From Chloroflexota bacterium (GTDB taxonomy: Bacteria; Chloroflexota; Dormibacteria; Dormibacterales; Dormibacteraceae), in assembly GCA_005880345.1 (NCBI GenBank), contig VBGE01000072.1:1-5337 (forward strand): 5,337 nt of DNA. Reading direction: 5' to 3'. Each line of letters opens with the position of its first letter. The stretch's first letter is position 1. This document shows positions 1 to 5,337 of the stretch, piece after piece. The notes below the pieces were generated by a model. That model searched no databases and had not been told where the DNA came from. It worked only from the letters and a program-made list of their open reading frames with translations. Both the position numbers and the translations under genes were made by a program.

Positions 1-1
1 C

Positions 2-1714
2 GCCGCCCATTGCGGCCGTGGCTCCCAAAGCGGAGTCCGAACAGCTACGCCTGTTGTAAGTCCGGAACGCCTCCTCTACATCCCGCTGGGCGGCCTCGGC
101 GAGGTCGGGATCAGCATGTGGGCGCTCGAGTGGCAGGGCAAGATCCTGGTCATCGACGCGGGGCTCATGTTTCCGCAGGAGGACATGCTCGGGATCGATC
201 TCGTGCTCCCCGACATCTCCTACCTGCTCCATCGTGAGCGCGAGGTGGTCGGCATCATCCTCACGCACGGCCACGAAGACCACATCGGCGGCCTGCCGTT
301 TGCGCTCAAGAGGCTGAACGCTCCCGTCTACGGGACTCGCCTGACCCTCGGCCTGGTCAAGCCGAAGCTTCGAGAGCACCGCATCCTGCGCGAGGCAGAC
401 CTGCGCGAGGTCAGGCTCGGCGATTCGGTCCAGCTCGGGCCATTCCGTGTGGAGACGATCGCCGTATGCCACTCCATCCCGGATGCGGTCGGCCTCGCCA
501 TCGACACACCTGTCGGGCGCGTCGTCTACACGAGCGACTTCAAGCTCGACCCGGCCCCACCCGACGGCCTGCCCACCGACATGGATCGCTTTCGCAAGAT
601 CGGCGACGCCGGCGTGCTGCTCCTGCTCAGCGATTCGACCAACGCCGAGCGACAGGGCCGCTCTGGGTCCGAGCGGGACCTGCACGCCCCATTCGAGAAG
701 ATCTTCAGCGAGGCCCCGGGCCGCATCGTCGTCGCCAACTTCGCGTCCAACATTCACCGCATCCAGCACCTCGTGCGCATGGCGGCGCAGTTCGATCGCC
801 GGGTCGTGGTGGTCGGTCGCAGCCTGCAGCAGAACTTCAAGACCGCGCGCGAGCTCGGTTTTCTCAAAGTGCCAGATGGGCTCACGATCCCCCTCGCCGA
901 TTACGAGCGGATTCCACCGTCGAAACTGCTCCTCCTGACCGCGGGCAGCCAGGGCGAGCCGATGTCGGCGTTGACACGCTTCGCCGCGCAGCGGCATCCG
1001 TTCATCAACGTGCACAGGGACGACTGGGTGGTCATCTCCGCGCGGCCGATTCCTGGCAACGAGCGGATGGTGCACCAGACGGTCAACAACCTGTACCGCC
1101 ACGGCGCCCGGGTGTTCTACTCCGAGGTCGGCAACGTCCACGTCACGGGGCACGCGCAGCGCGATGAGCTGCGCGAGATGCTCGACGCGGTGCGGCCGCG
1201 CTTCTTCATCCCCGTGCACGGCGAGTACCGGCAGCTGTTCCTGCACTCTGAGCTGGCTCACGAAGCCGGCCTGGCCAAGGACCACATCGCAGTGGTCGAG
1301 GACGGGGAGACCATGGAGCTGACCTCCGACTCCATGACGCATGGCGAGAAGGTCGGCACCGGTCTCGTCTACGTGGACGGGTTGGGAGTGGGGGACGTCG
1401 AGCAGGTCGTGCTGCGCGATCGACGTCACCTCGCCGAGGACGGGATCCTGGTGGTCACGCTGGCGGTGGACCGGGACACGGGCACAGTGCGCGCCGGCCC
1501 GGAGCTCGTCTCGCGTGGAGTGATCGAGCCCGAGCTGTCGACGCGTTTGATGGCCGACGCGCGGGCGGCGGCGCTGGAGAGCATCTCGCGCGTCACCGAG
1601 CCGCACCCAGACCTCACAGTGCTGCAAGAGGCGATCCACGACGCGGTTTCGCGCACCGTCTACAAGCAGACCCGCCGCCGCCCTATGGTGATCCCTGTCG
1701 TGACGGAGATATGA
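2..1714 (+). CDS. rnj: Ribonuclease J, 5' end cut by the window edge
   Basis: RNase J is a cytoplasmic metallo-beta-lactamase/beta-CASP ribonuclease with 5'-3' exo- and endonuclease activity in mRNA decay and rRNA maturation. The frame is open from base 2 with no ATG, GTG or TTG before the ATG at 116. That ATG cannot be the start, because the conserved N-terminal strand (YIPLGGLGEVG, 77-109) lies upstream of it. About 570 residues are visible, close to the usual 550-560, so few codons are missing. The metal-binding motif HGHEDH is at 266-283, followed by His in CHSIPDAVG (470), Asp in TSDFKLD (536; relatives usually have TGDFKFD), HVTGHA (1139-1156) and the late His of PVHGEY (1217). SDSTNAE and TAGSQGEPMSA are further family signatures. 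From about 1340 the C-terminal domain runs to RRRPMVIPVVTEI, as in family members. The stop overlaps the next start, so the two genes are probably co-transcribed and coupled. Confidence 0.96.
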   Translation, partial: AAHCGRGSQSGVRTATPVVSPERLLYIPLGGLGEVGISMWALEWQGKILVIDAGLMFPQEDMLGIDLVLPDISYLLHREREVVGIILTHGHEDHIGGLPFALKRLNAPVYGTRLTLGLVKPKLREHRILREADLREVRLGDSVQLGPFRVETIAVCHSIPDAVGLAIDTPVGRVVYTSDFKLDPAPPDGLPTDMDRFRKIGDAGVLLLLSDSTNAERQGRSGSERDLHAPFEKIFSEAPGRIVVANFASNIHRIQHLVRMAAQFDRRVVVVGRSLQQNFKTARELGFLKVPDGLTIPLADYERIPPSKLLLLTAGSQGEPMSALTRFAAQRHPFINVHRDDWVVISARPIPGNERMVHQTVNNLYRHGARVFYSEVGNVHVTGHAQRDELREMLDAVRPRFFIPVHGEYRQLFLHSELAHEAGLAKDHIAVVEDGETMELTSDSMTHGEKVGTGLVYVDGLGVGDVEQVVLRDRRHLAEDGILVVTLAVDRDTGTVRAGPELVSRGVIEPELSTRLMADARAAALESISRVTEPHPDLTVLQEAIHDAVSRTVYKQTRRRPMVIPVVTEI

Positions 1715-2013
1715 AACTGCCGCCGTTGGCGCTGATCGCGCCGAGCCTGTGCCCGCGCTGCGACCAGCCGGCCATGGTGATGAACCATTCTTCGGAGGAG
1801 ATCCGCTGCGCCCACTGCGGGCTGCAGCTGCATCAGTGCGCGAACTGCCGAGGCGTGGCGGGGCCGTTCGATCGCTACTGCGGGTTCTGCGGGCACGAGC
1901 TGGTGCAGGGCGAGAAGCGCCCGCTGTGGTGGAGGCTCTGGTTCCTGGCGGCACTGCTGCCGGTCGCGCTGGGTCTCGCCTACGGCATCGCGCAAGCGCA
2001 GGTGCACCACTAA
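1711..2013 (+). CDS. Small tail-anchored double zinc-ribbon protein coupled to rnj
   Basis: I do not recognise a named family. The 100-residue product has eight cysteines in two Cys4 sets: CPRC (14-17) with CAHC (33-36), and CANC (43-46) with CGFC (57-60). This is a double zinc-ribbon arrangement of the kind often used for protein or nucleic-acid contacts. Residues 73-94 (WWRLWFLAALLPVALGLAYGIA) form one hydrophobic segment after a basic stretch (EKRP), with only six residues following. It is therefore probably tail-anchored, with the zinc ribbons in the cytoplasm. The start codon shares ATGA with the rnj stop, and GGAG at 1705-1708 is a close Shine-Dalgarno candidate, so translational coupling to RNase J is likely. 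A role as membrane tether or partner of RNase J is inference from position only. Third-position GC matches the neighbouring genes, which supports real coding. Confidence 0.85.
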   Translation: MKLPPLALIAPSLCPRCDQPAMVMNHSSEEIRCAHCGLQLHQCANCRGVAGPFDRYCGFCGHELVQGEKRPLWWRLWFLAALLPVALGLAYGIAQAQVHH

Positions 2014-2034
2014 TTCCGTGACTGCTGCGTTCGC

Positions 2035-2061
2035 CCCTCTCCCCTGATCCCTCTCCCCTGA
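2035..2061 (+). repeat. Tandem 13-bp C/T-rich direct repeat
   Basis: CCCTCTCCCCTGA occurs at 2035-2047 and again at 2049-2061, separated by a single T. The second copy forms the left arm of the adjacent hairpin. The first copy contains the same 10-base arm (2035-2044) and could pair with the same right arm. Repeats of this general C/T-rich type are common in intergenic regions of many GC-rich bacteria; that is recollection, not a search result. Confidence 0.8.
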
Positions 2062-2071
2062 GGGGAGAGGG
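2049..2071. terminator. Hairpin between convergent genes, likely bidirectional terminator
   Basis: CCCTCTCCCC (2049-2058) and GGGGAGAGGG (2062-2071) are perfect inverted repeats of 10 bp with a 3-base TGA loop, so the RNA stem would be very stable on either strand. It sits 35 bp after the stop of the zinc-ribbon membrane protein gene and 10 bp from the stop of the minus-strand gene, where a shared terminator is expected. No U-tract follows on either strand, so it is not a canonical intrinsic terminator. It could equally be a 3'-end stabilising structure or a dispersed intergenic repeat. Confidence 0.55.
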
Positions 2072-2081
2072 GGCCTATGCC

Positions 2082-2378
2082 TCACCGATTGAGGCGTTGG
2101 CCGCACTCCACGCAGAAGCTGTGACGGCCCAGGTTGTGATGCCCGCAAGACGGACACACCAGCCGGCGAGGCGGATCGGACTGTAGCCAACGCTCGTTCT
2201 CGCGGCGGTACCACATGCCATCCTCGGGTCCCAGCATCCAACGCCGGCCCTCGCTGTCGAGCACGGCAAGGTCGCGCACCGCGACGCGAAAGGCGCGCGG
2301 CTGGAGATTTCCCACGCGCCGCTCCTCGACGAGATACTTGAAGCGAATCTCGGCTTCGGCGAAGGGATCGACTGCCAC
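2082..2378 (-). CDS. Small zinc-ribbon protein of unknown function
   Basis: No named family is recognised. From the chosen GTG start the product has 98 residues. An N-terminal charged helical part (about 7-40, AEAEIRFKYLVEERRVG...) leads to GRRWMLGPEDGMWYRR (44-59) and RWLQSDPP (63-70), a Trp/Gly-rich segment. I recall similar segments (W-x-Gly-Pro-x-x-Gly-x-Trp-Tyr) in small proteins from Chloroflexota-like genomes. It ends with a Cys4 zinc ribbon, CPSC (75-78) and CVEC (89-92), followed by GQRL. The frame stays open upstream to an ATG at 2438 and a GTG at 2540. The ATG at 2438 would overlap the ftsK start codon itself. The codons between 2438 and 2378 include several A/T-ending ones (CTA, ACT, GGA, ATA) unlike the rest, so 2378 is preferred although it lacks a clear Shine-Dalgarno. 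The C-terminal half is well supported; the start is uncertain. Confidence 0.72.
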   Translation of the reverse strand: MAVDPFAEAEIRFKYLVEERRVGNLQPRAFRVAVRDLAVLDSEGRRWMLGPEDGMWYRRENERWLQSDPPRRLVCPSCGHHNLGRHSFCVECGQRLNR

Positions 2379-2391
2379 GCGGGAGAGTATG

Positions 2392-2433
2392 GGGCCCGCG
2401 ATTAGGTAGAATCCAGTCGGCTCTAGGGCCCGC
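2392..2433. repeat. Pair of GGGCCCGC direct repeats in the divergent gap
   Basis: GGGCCCGC occurs at 2392-2399 and 2426-2433. Each copy contains the palindrome GGGCCC, and the copies are 34 bp apart start to start. They bracket the short region between the proposed starts of the minus-strand zinc-ribbon gene and ftsK, so they could be operator half-sites. In GC-rich DNA such 8-mers also recur by chance. Confidence 0.3.
2407..2412 (+). promoter_or_regulatory. Possible -10 element for ftsK
   Basis: TAGAAT matches TATAAT at five of six positions and lies 24 bp before the ftsK ATG, between the two GGGCCCGC repeats. No recognisable -35 hexamer is present at 16-18 bp spacing, so this is only a candidate. 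Confidence 0.2.
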
Positions 2434-2436
2434 AGC

Positions 2437-4527
2437 ATGCGTCGCACCACACCCCGAAGCTCGAGTCGATCCGGCGCCCGCCGCGCTTCCTCATCCCGTT
2501 CCAAGCGGAGCAAGCGCGCCGCGCGCCCGCGCCTGAGCACGCGTCAGGTTCGTGAAATCTTTGGTGTCCTGCTCATGCTCACGGCCTTGCTCGGCGTGCT
2601 CGCCGTCGCGAGCCACGCGGGCTCGATCCTGCTCGGCATCCGCGACGGCATGCTCACGGCGTTCGGCACGGCATGGTTGGTGCCGGTCGCGGCGGCAATC
2701 GCAGTGAGCGCCTACCTGCTTTGGCCGAAAGCGCCGCGGCCTCGGGGTGTCGATGTGGTTGCGGGAACCGTGGCCGTCATCTCGCTGGTCGGACTGTTCG
2801 GCCTGGCGGCAAATGCCGGCGGGTGGGTAGGAGATGGCGTGGATCGGGCGCTCATCGCTCTCGTGACACCGGTCGGCGCCTGGGCGCTGCTCATCGGCGG
2901 CCTCGTGATCGGGCTCATCGTCACGATCCACTTCAGCCCCGGCGCGCTTCTCGTCTCGACCATTGGCGCCGTCCGCACGGCGAATGCCGAACGCGTGAGG
3001 CTGCGTGACCTGGTTGCCGCGCCTTCGGGCGAGAAGACAAGGCCGAGCAAGGCCGGTCCCGCAACCTCGGATCACCTCACGCGATCTGCCGCCAGCTTCG
3101 CCACCGCGCCCGCGACCAGGGAACGGGCCCTGTGGGACGTCGACGAGCCGGACGATGCGGAGGAGGCCCCGCCACCGCGCGAGCGCGACGAGGAGGAGCC
3201 CGAGACCGAGCGAAAACACGCGCCGGCGGCCGCTGCGCCCGTCATGCGCGTCGTCGCCGAGCCCGAGGACGACGTCCCGGAGATCGAATGGAAGCTGCCC
3301 TCCATCACACTCCTCGACACCGTCACCGCGCGTCGTGAGCGGATGGCCGACGAGATCAAGCGCAACGTCAAGATCATCGAGAGCACCTTGCAGACATTCG
3401 GCGTCGAGTGCAAGGTCGTGGGGGTCAACCCTGGGCCGGCCGTCACGCAGTTCGAGGTCCAGCCTGGGCCGGGGGTCCAGGTCAAACGCATCACCGCGCT
3501 GCAGAATGACCTGTCGCTTGCCCTCGCCGCGGCGCCGCTGCGCATCGAAGCGCCCATCCCCGGCAAGTCGGCCGTCGGCATCGAGGTGCCGAACAAATCG
3601 GCCAGCCTCGTCACGATCCGCGAGGTCATCGAGACGGCCGCCTTCCGCGAGGGAACCAACCTGCTCGCGCTGGGCCTCGGCAATGATGTTTCGGGCCAGT
3701 CGATCGTCGCTGACCTCACACGCATGCCGCACCTGCTCATCGCGGGCGCGACCGGGCAGGGCAAGAGCGTGTGCATCAACGCGCTCATCACGAGCCTGCT
3801 CTTCCAGGTCACGCCCGACCATCTTCGCCTGCTGCTCATCGACCCCAAGCGCGTCGAGCTCACCGGGTACAACGGCCTGCCGCACCTGGCGCTGCCCGTG
3901 CTCGTCGAATCGCACCAGGCTGCGGCCGCCCTGCGATGGGCAGTGGCCGAGATGGACCGCCGCTACAAGCTCTTCTCCTCGGAGGGCGTGCGCAACATCG
4001 CGAGCTACAACGAAAAGGCATTGCTGAAGTCCGCTCGGACGCTGCCCTACATCGTCATCGTCATCGATGAGCTGGCGGACCTCATGATGGTCGCCGCCGG
4101 CGAGATCGAGGAGCTGATCTGCCGGATCGCGCAGCTCGCGCGCGCCGTCGGCATCCACCTGATCATCGCCACGCAGCGTCCATCGACCGACATCATCACC
4201 GGCCTGATCAAGGCCAACATCCCGTCGCGCATCGCATTTGCGGTCGGATCGCAGGTCGACAGCCGTGTGATCCTCGACGGGTCAGGCGCTGAGAAGCTGT
4301 TGGGCCGGGGCGACATGCTCTACCAGCCCGTCGATGCCGGCAAACCGACGCGCATCCAGGGCGCCTTCGTGAGCGACCCGGAGGTGGAGGGCGTGGTCAA
4401 CTTCTGGAAGTCGCAGGGACCGCCTCGATATATGGAAGAGATCCTCGAGGAATGGTCCAGCGCAAGTTCAACGTCGGGTATTCGCGCGCAGGCCGAATCG
4501 TCGACCAGCTCGCGGAACACCGGGTGA
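2437..4527 (+). CDS. ftsK: FtsK/SpoIIIE DNA translocase, gamma domain lost by frame change
   Basis: FtsK is a septal, membrane-anchored hexameric ATPase that pumps chromosomal DNA during division. The ATG at 2437 is the only start between the in-frame TAG at 2407 and the first helix; AGGG at 2425-2428 lies 8 bp upstream. The basic, Ser/Arg-rich N-terminus (1-40) is followed by four membrane segments (about 41-59, 73-96, 104-127, 136-165). Next comes a Pro/Glu-rich linker (about 195-285), the alpha domain from about 286, and the RecA-like beta motor. Walker A is GATGQGKS (437-444, with Gln where Ser is commoner) and Walker B is [12 protein letters not shown] (539-550). [21 protein letters not shown] and [16 protein letters not shown] are all present. 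Homology stops at [12 protein letters not shown] (661-672). The last 24 residues are Ser-rich, low-complexity sequence, because the gamma winged helix continues in another frame from 4452. Motor activity is probably intact, while KOPS reading and XerCD activation would be lost if the break is real. Confidence 0.95.
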   Translation: MRRTTPRSSSRSGARRASSSRSKRSKRAARPRLSTRQVREIFGVLLMLTALLGVLAVASHAGSILLGIRDGMLTAFGTAWLVPVAAAIAVSAYLLWPKAPRPRGVDVVAGTVAVISLVGLFGLAANAGGWVGDGVDRALIALVTPVGAWALLIGGLVIGLIVTIHFSPGALLVSTIGAVRTANAERVRLRDLVAAPSGEKTRPSKAGPATSDHLTRSAASFATAPATRERALWDVDEPDDAEEAPPPRERDEEEPETERKHAPAAAAPVMRVVAEPEDDVPEIEWKLPSITLLDTVTARRERMADEIKRNVKIIESTLQTFGVECKVVGVNPGPAVTQFEVQPGPGVQVKRITALQNDLSLALAAAPLRIEAPIPGKSAVGIEVPNKSASLVTIREVIETAAFREGTNLLALGLGNDVSGQSIVADLTRMPHLLIAGATGQGKSVCINALITSLLFQVTPDHLRLLLIDPKRVELTGYNGLPHLALPVLVESHQAAAALRWAVAEMDRRYKLFSSEGVRNIASYNEKALLKSARTLPYIVIVIDELADLMMVAAGEIEELICRIAQLARAVGIHLIIATQRPSTDIITGLIKANIPSRIAFAVGSQVDSRVILDGSGAEKLLGRGDMLYQPVDAGKPTRIQGAFVSDPEVEGVVNFWKSQGPPRYMEEILEEWSSASSTSGIRAQAESSTSSRNTG

Positions 4528-4616
4528 TCGGCGGCTATCAGGGCTCGAAGTCGCGCGAGGTGCTGATGACGCTGCCCGACGTCGACGAGCTGCTGGAGCG
4601 CCTCGGCCTCGAATGA
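4452..4616 (+). pseudogene. Displaced, truncated FtsK gamma winged-helix segment
   Basis: The frame starting at ATG 4452 encodes 54 residues beginning [20 protein letters not shown] and continuing through GGYQGSKSREVLMT to a TGA at 4614-4616. This is the recognition-helix part of the FtsK/SpoIIIE gamma domain, where VQRK-x(2)-(I/V)GY-x-RA-x-R-(I/L)-(I/V)-(D/E) and the GS-x-SREVL wing are hallmarks. It lies in a different frame from the motor, overlapping the end of that ORF. The acidic linker and first gamma helix expected before MVQRK (around 20 or more residues, usually ending in a Ser-rich GQASTS-like motif) are absent. A deletion that is not a multiple of three after EEILEE would explain both observations. 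Separate translation from ATG 4452 is possible, but no well-spaced Shine-Dalgarno is seen (GGAAGAG at 4434-4440 is 11 bp away). An assembly or sequencing error is a serious alternative. Confidence 0.85.
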
Positions 4617-4708
4617 CCTGGGCATAACGATCGACCGGCAGGACCTCGGACCGATGGGGGTCGGCGTCGCGACGCGCGAGCTCTCGTCGCAAACTTCACC
4701 CTAAGGCG

Positions 4709-5337
4709 ATGAACGTACCGAACGCGCTGACGATCAGCCGGCTCGCGGCCATCCCCGTTTTGATGGCGCTCCTGCTGCTGCGCTTCCCCGGCCACGACCA
4801 GGTGGCAGCCGCGCTGTTCATCGTGTTCTCCCTCACCGATACGCTCGACGGCCAGCTCGCGCGGCGTAGAGGGATGGTCAGCGACCTCGGCAGGTTCCTC
4901 GACCCGCTCGCCGACAAGCTCTTCGTCCTCGCCGTCCTGATCGTCCTCGTCCAGGAGGGCCTGGTCGCGGCGTGGGTGGTGGTGGTGATCTTTTCCCGCG
5001 AGCTGATCATCACGATCTTGAGATCCGTCGCGGCGAGCCAGGGCCGCATCATCGCCGCGGCGCCGCTCGGCAAGACCAAGACGGTGACGCAGATGAGCGC
5101 GGTGACGCTGCTCATCCTGCAGCGCCCGTATCCCGAGCTCACCTTGATCGCGGGTCTGGCGGTCGCCATCGCCGTGGCGTTCACGCTGTGGAGCGGGATC
5201 GACTACCTGTGGCGCTTCCGCTACCTCCTCGGCCCGTTTGACACATCACGCACCAGGGTCGCCAGCGGCGGCGCTCCCGAGGTGTCATTGGCCGCGGAGC
5301 TCGCCGACGTCCTGATGCCGAAGGGCTTCACAGTCGC
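4709..5337 (+). CDS. pgsA: Phosphatidylglycerophosphate synthase, running in frame into a CinA-like segment (3' end outside window)
   Basis: PgsA transfers the phosphatidyl group from CDP-diacylglycerol to glycerol-3-phosphate in the membrane, the committed step to phosphatidylglycerol and cardiolipin. The protein opens MNVPNALTISRL, typical of the family. The complete CDP-alcohol phosphotransferase signature D-x2-DG-x2-AR-x8-G-x3-D-x3-D is present: Asp44, Asp47-Gly48, Ala51-Arg52, Gly61, Asp65, Asp69. FSREL (95-99) and LGKTKTVTQ (120-128) are further PgsA hallmarks. Hydrophobic segments lie near 12-25, 32-42, 71-95 and 130-160. PgsA homology ends near residue 174 (YLWRFRYLL), but the frame continues without a stop to the window end as residue 210. 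AAGG at 4703-4706 is a weak, close Shine-Dalgarno. ftsK-pgsA-cinA order is common in Actinobacteria, so co-transcription with ftsK across the 92-bp gap is plausible. Confidence 0.93.
   Translation, partial: MNVPNALTISRLAAIPVLMALLLLRFPGHDQVAAALFIVFSLTDTLDGQLARRRGMVSDLGRFLDPLADKLFVLAVLIVLVQEGLVAAWVVVVIFSRELIITILRSVAASQGRIIAAAPLGKTKTVTQMSAVTLLILQRPYPELTLIAGLAVAIAVAFTLWSGIDYLWRFRYLLGPFDTSRTRVASGGAPEVSLAAELADVLMPKGFTV
5282..5337 (+). other. Likely start of a CinA C-terminal (PncC) domain fused to PgsA
   Basis: Codons 192-209 of the pgsA frame read VSLAAELADVLMPKGFTV, then an incomplete GC (Ala). In CinA/PncC proteins the domain begins with a helix of the form L-A-x-x-L-(G/A)-x-x-L-x-x-(R/K)-G-x-T-(L/V)-A followed directly by TAESCTGG, so the catalytic serine motif would fall just beyond the window. 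PncC deamidates nicotinamide mononucleotide in NAD salvage. GTG 5282 or TTG 5288 could be starts of a separate cinA, but no Shine-Dalgarno precedes them and no pgsA stop is seen, so fusion fits better. The identification rests on only about 18 residues. Confidence 0.6.

Noticed and set aside
116..118. ATG at 116 as the RNase J start
   Set aside because: The conserved LGGLGEVG strand lies upstream in the same open frame, so this Met is internal.
466..1167. 233-codon plus-strand frame inside rnj
   Set aside because: It is an Arg/Pro/Ala-rich out-of-frame shadow of the RNase J beta-CASP region.
1660..2241. 193-codon minus-strand frame spanning the end of rnj, the zinc-ribbon gene and the hairpin
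   Set aside because: It runs antisense to two supported genes, through the intergenic repeat and over the convergent gene, and has no domain signal.
3005..4027. 340-codon plus-strand frame within ftsK
   Set aside because: It is an Arg/Ser-rich out-of-frame shadow of the FtsK alpha and motor region with no recognisable motif.
2491..4158. Very long open frame (555 codons) on the minus strand opposite ftsK
   Set aside because: It is antisense to the clearly conserved FtsK motor, rich in Asp/Arg/Gly as expected for a mirror of GC-rich codons, and shows no domain of its own.
4447..4456. Programmed ribosomal frameshift at the FtsK gamma junction
   Set aside because: There is no slippery heptamer of the usual type at GAGGAATGG, and residues are missing as well as the frame being changed, so a deletion or assembly error is simpler.
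4696..5184. 162-codon minus-strand frame opposite pgsA
   Set aside because: It is antisense to a gene with the complete CDP-alcohol phosphotransferase signature; its Ser/Thr/Arg-rich composition is a GC artefact.

Overview
This is a GC-rich window with a bacterial housekeeping layout. It holds the 3' part of an RNase J gene (rnj), a small gene translationally coupled to it, a convergent small gene, ftsK/spoIIIE, and pgsA running in frame into what looks like the start of a CinA/PncC domain. The order rnj - ftsK - pgsA - cinA is, from general knowledge, typical of Actinobacteria and related Terrabacteria. The G/C-biased codon use and the small zinc-ribbon proteins would fit an Actinobacteria-, Chloroflexota- or Dormibacterota-like lineage, probably uncultured. 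That placement is inference; no taxonomic marker in the window settles it.

Layout. Positions 2-1714 (+) encode RNase J, with the start codon beyond the left edge. Its stop overlaps by 4 bases (ATGA) the start of a 100-residue protein at 1711-2013 that has two Cys4 zinc-ribbon-like units and one C-terminal membrane helix. A tandem C/T-rich repeat and a perfect 10-bp hairpin (2035-2071) lie between this gene and a convergent minus-strand gene (2082 to about 2378) encoding a second, unrelated small zinc-ribbon protein. That gene diverges from ftsK (2437-4527, +). The FtsK membrane region and motor are complete, but the C-terminal DNA-reading gamma winged helix is displaced into another frame (4452-4616) and lacks its first part. 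After a 92-bp gap comes pgsA (from 4709), a phosphatidylglycerophosphate synthase. It has no stop before the window ends, and its last ~19 codons resemble the beginning of the CinA C-terminal (nicotinamide-nucleotide amidase) domain.

Functionally the window combines RNA turnover (RNase J, possibly with a membrane-anchored zinc-ribbon partner), chromosome segregation at the septum (FtsK), and phospholipid synthesis plus pyridine-nucleotide salvage (PgsA-CinA). There is no sign of a phage, transposon or CRISPR array. The points most worth a second look are the broken FtsK gamma domain, the apparent PgsA-CinA fusion, and the zinc-ribbon membrane protein coupled to RNase J.
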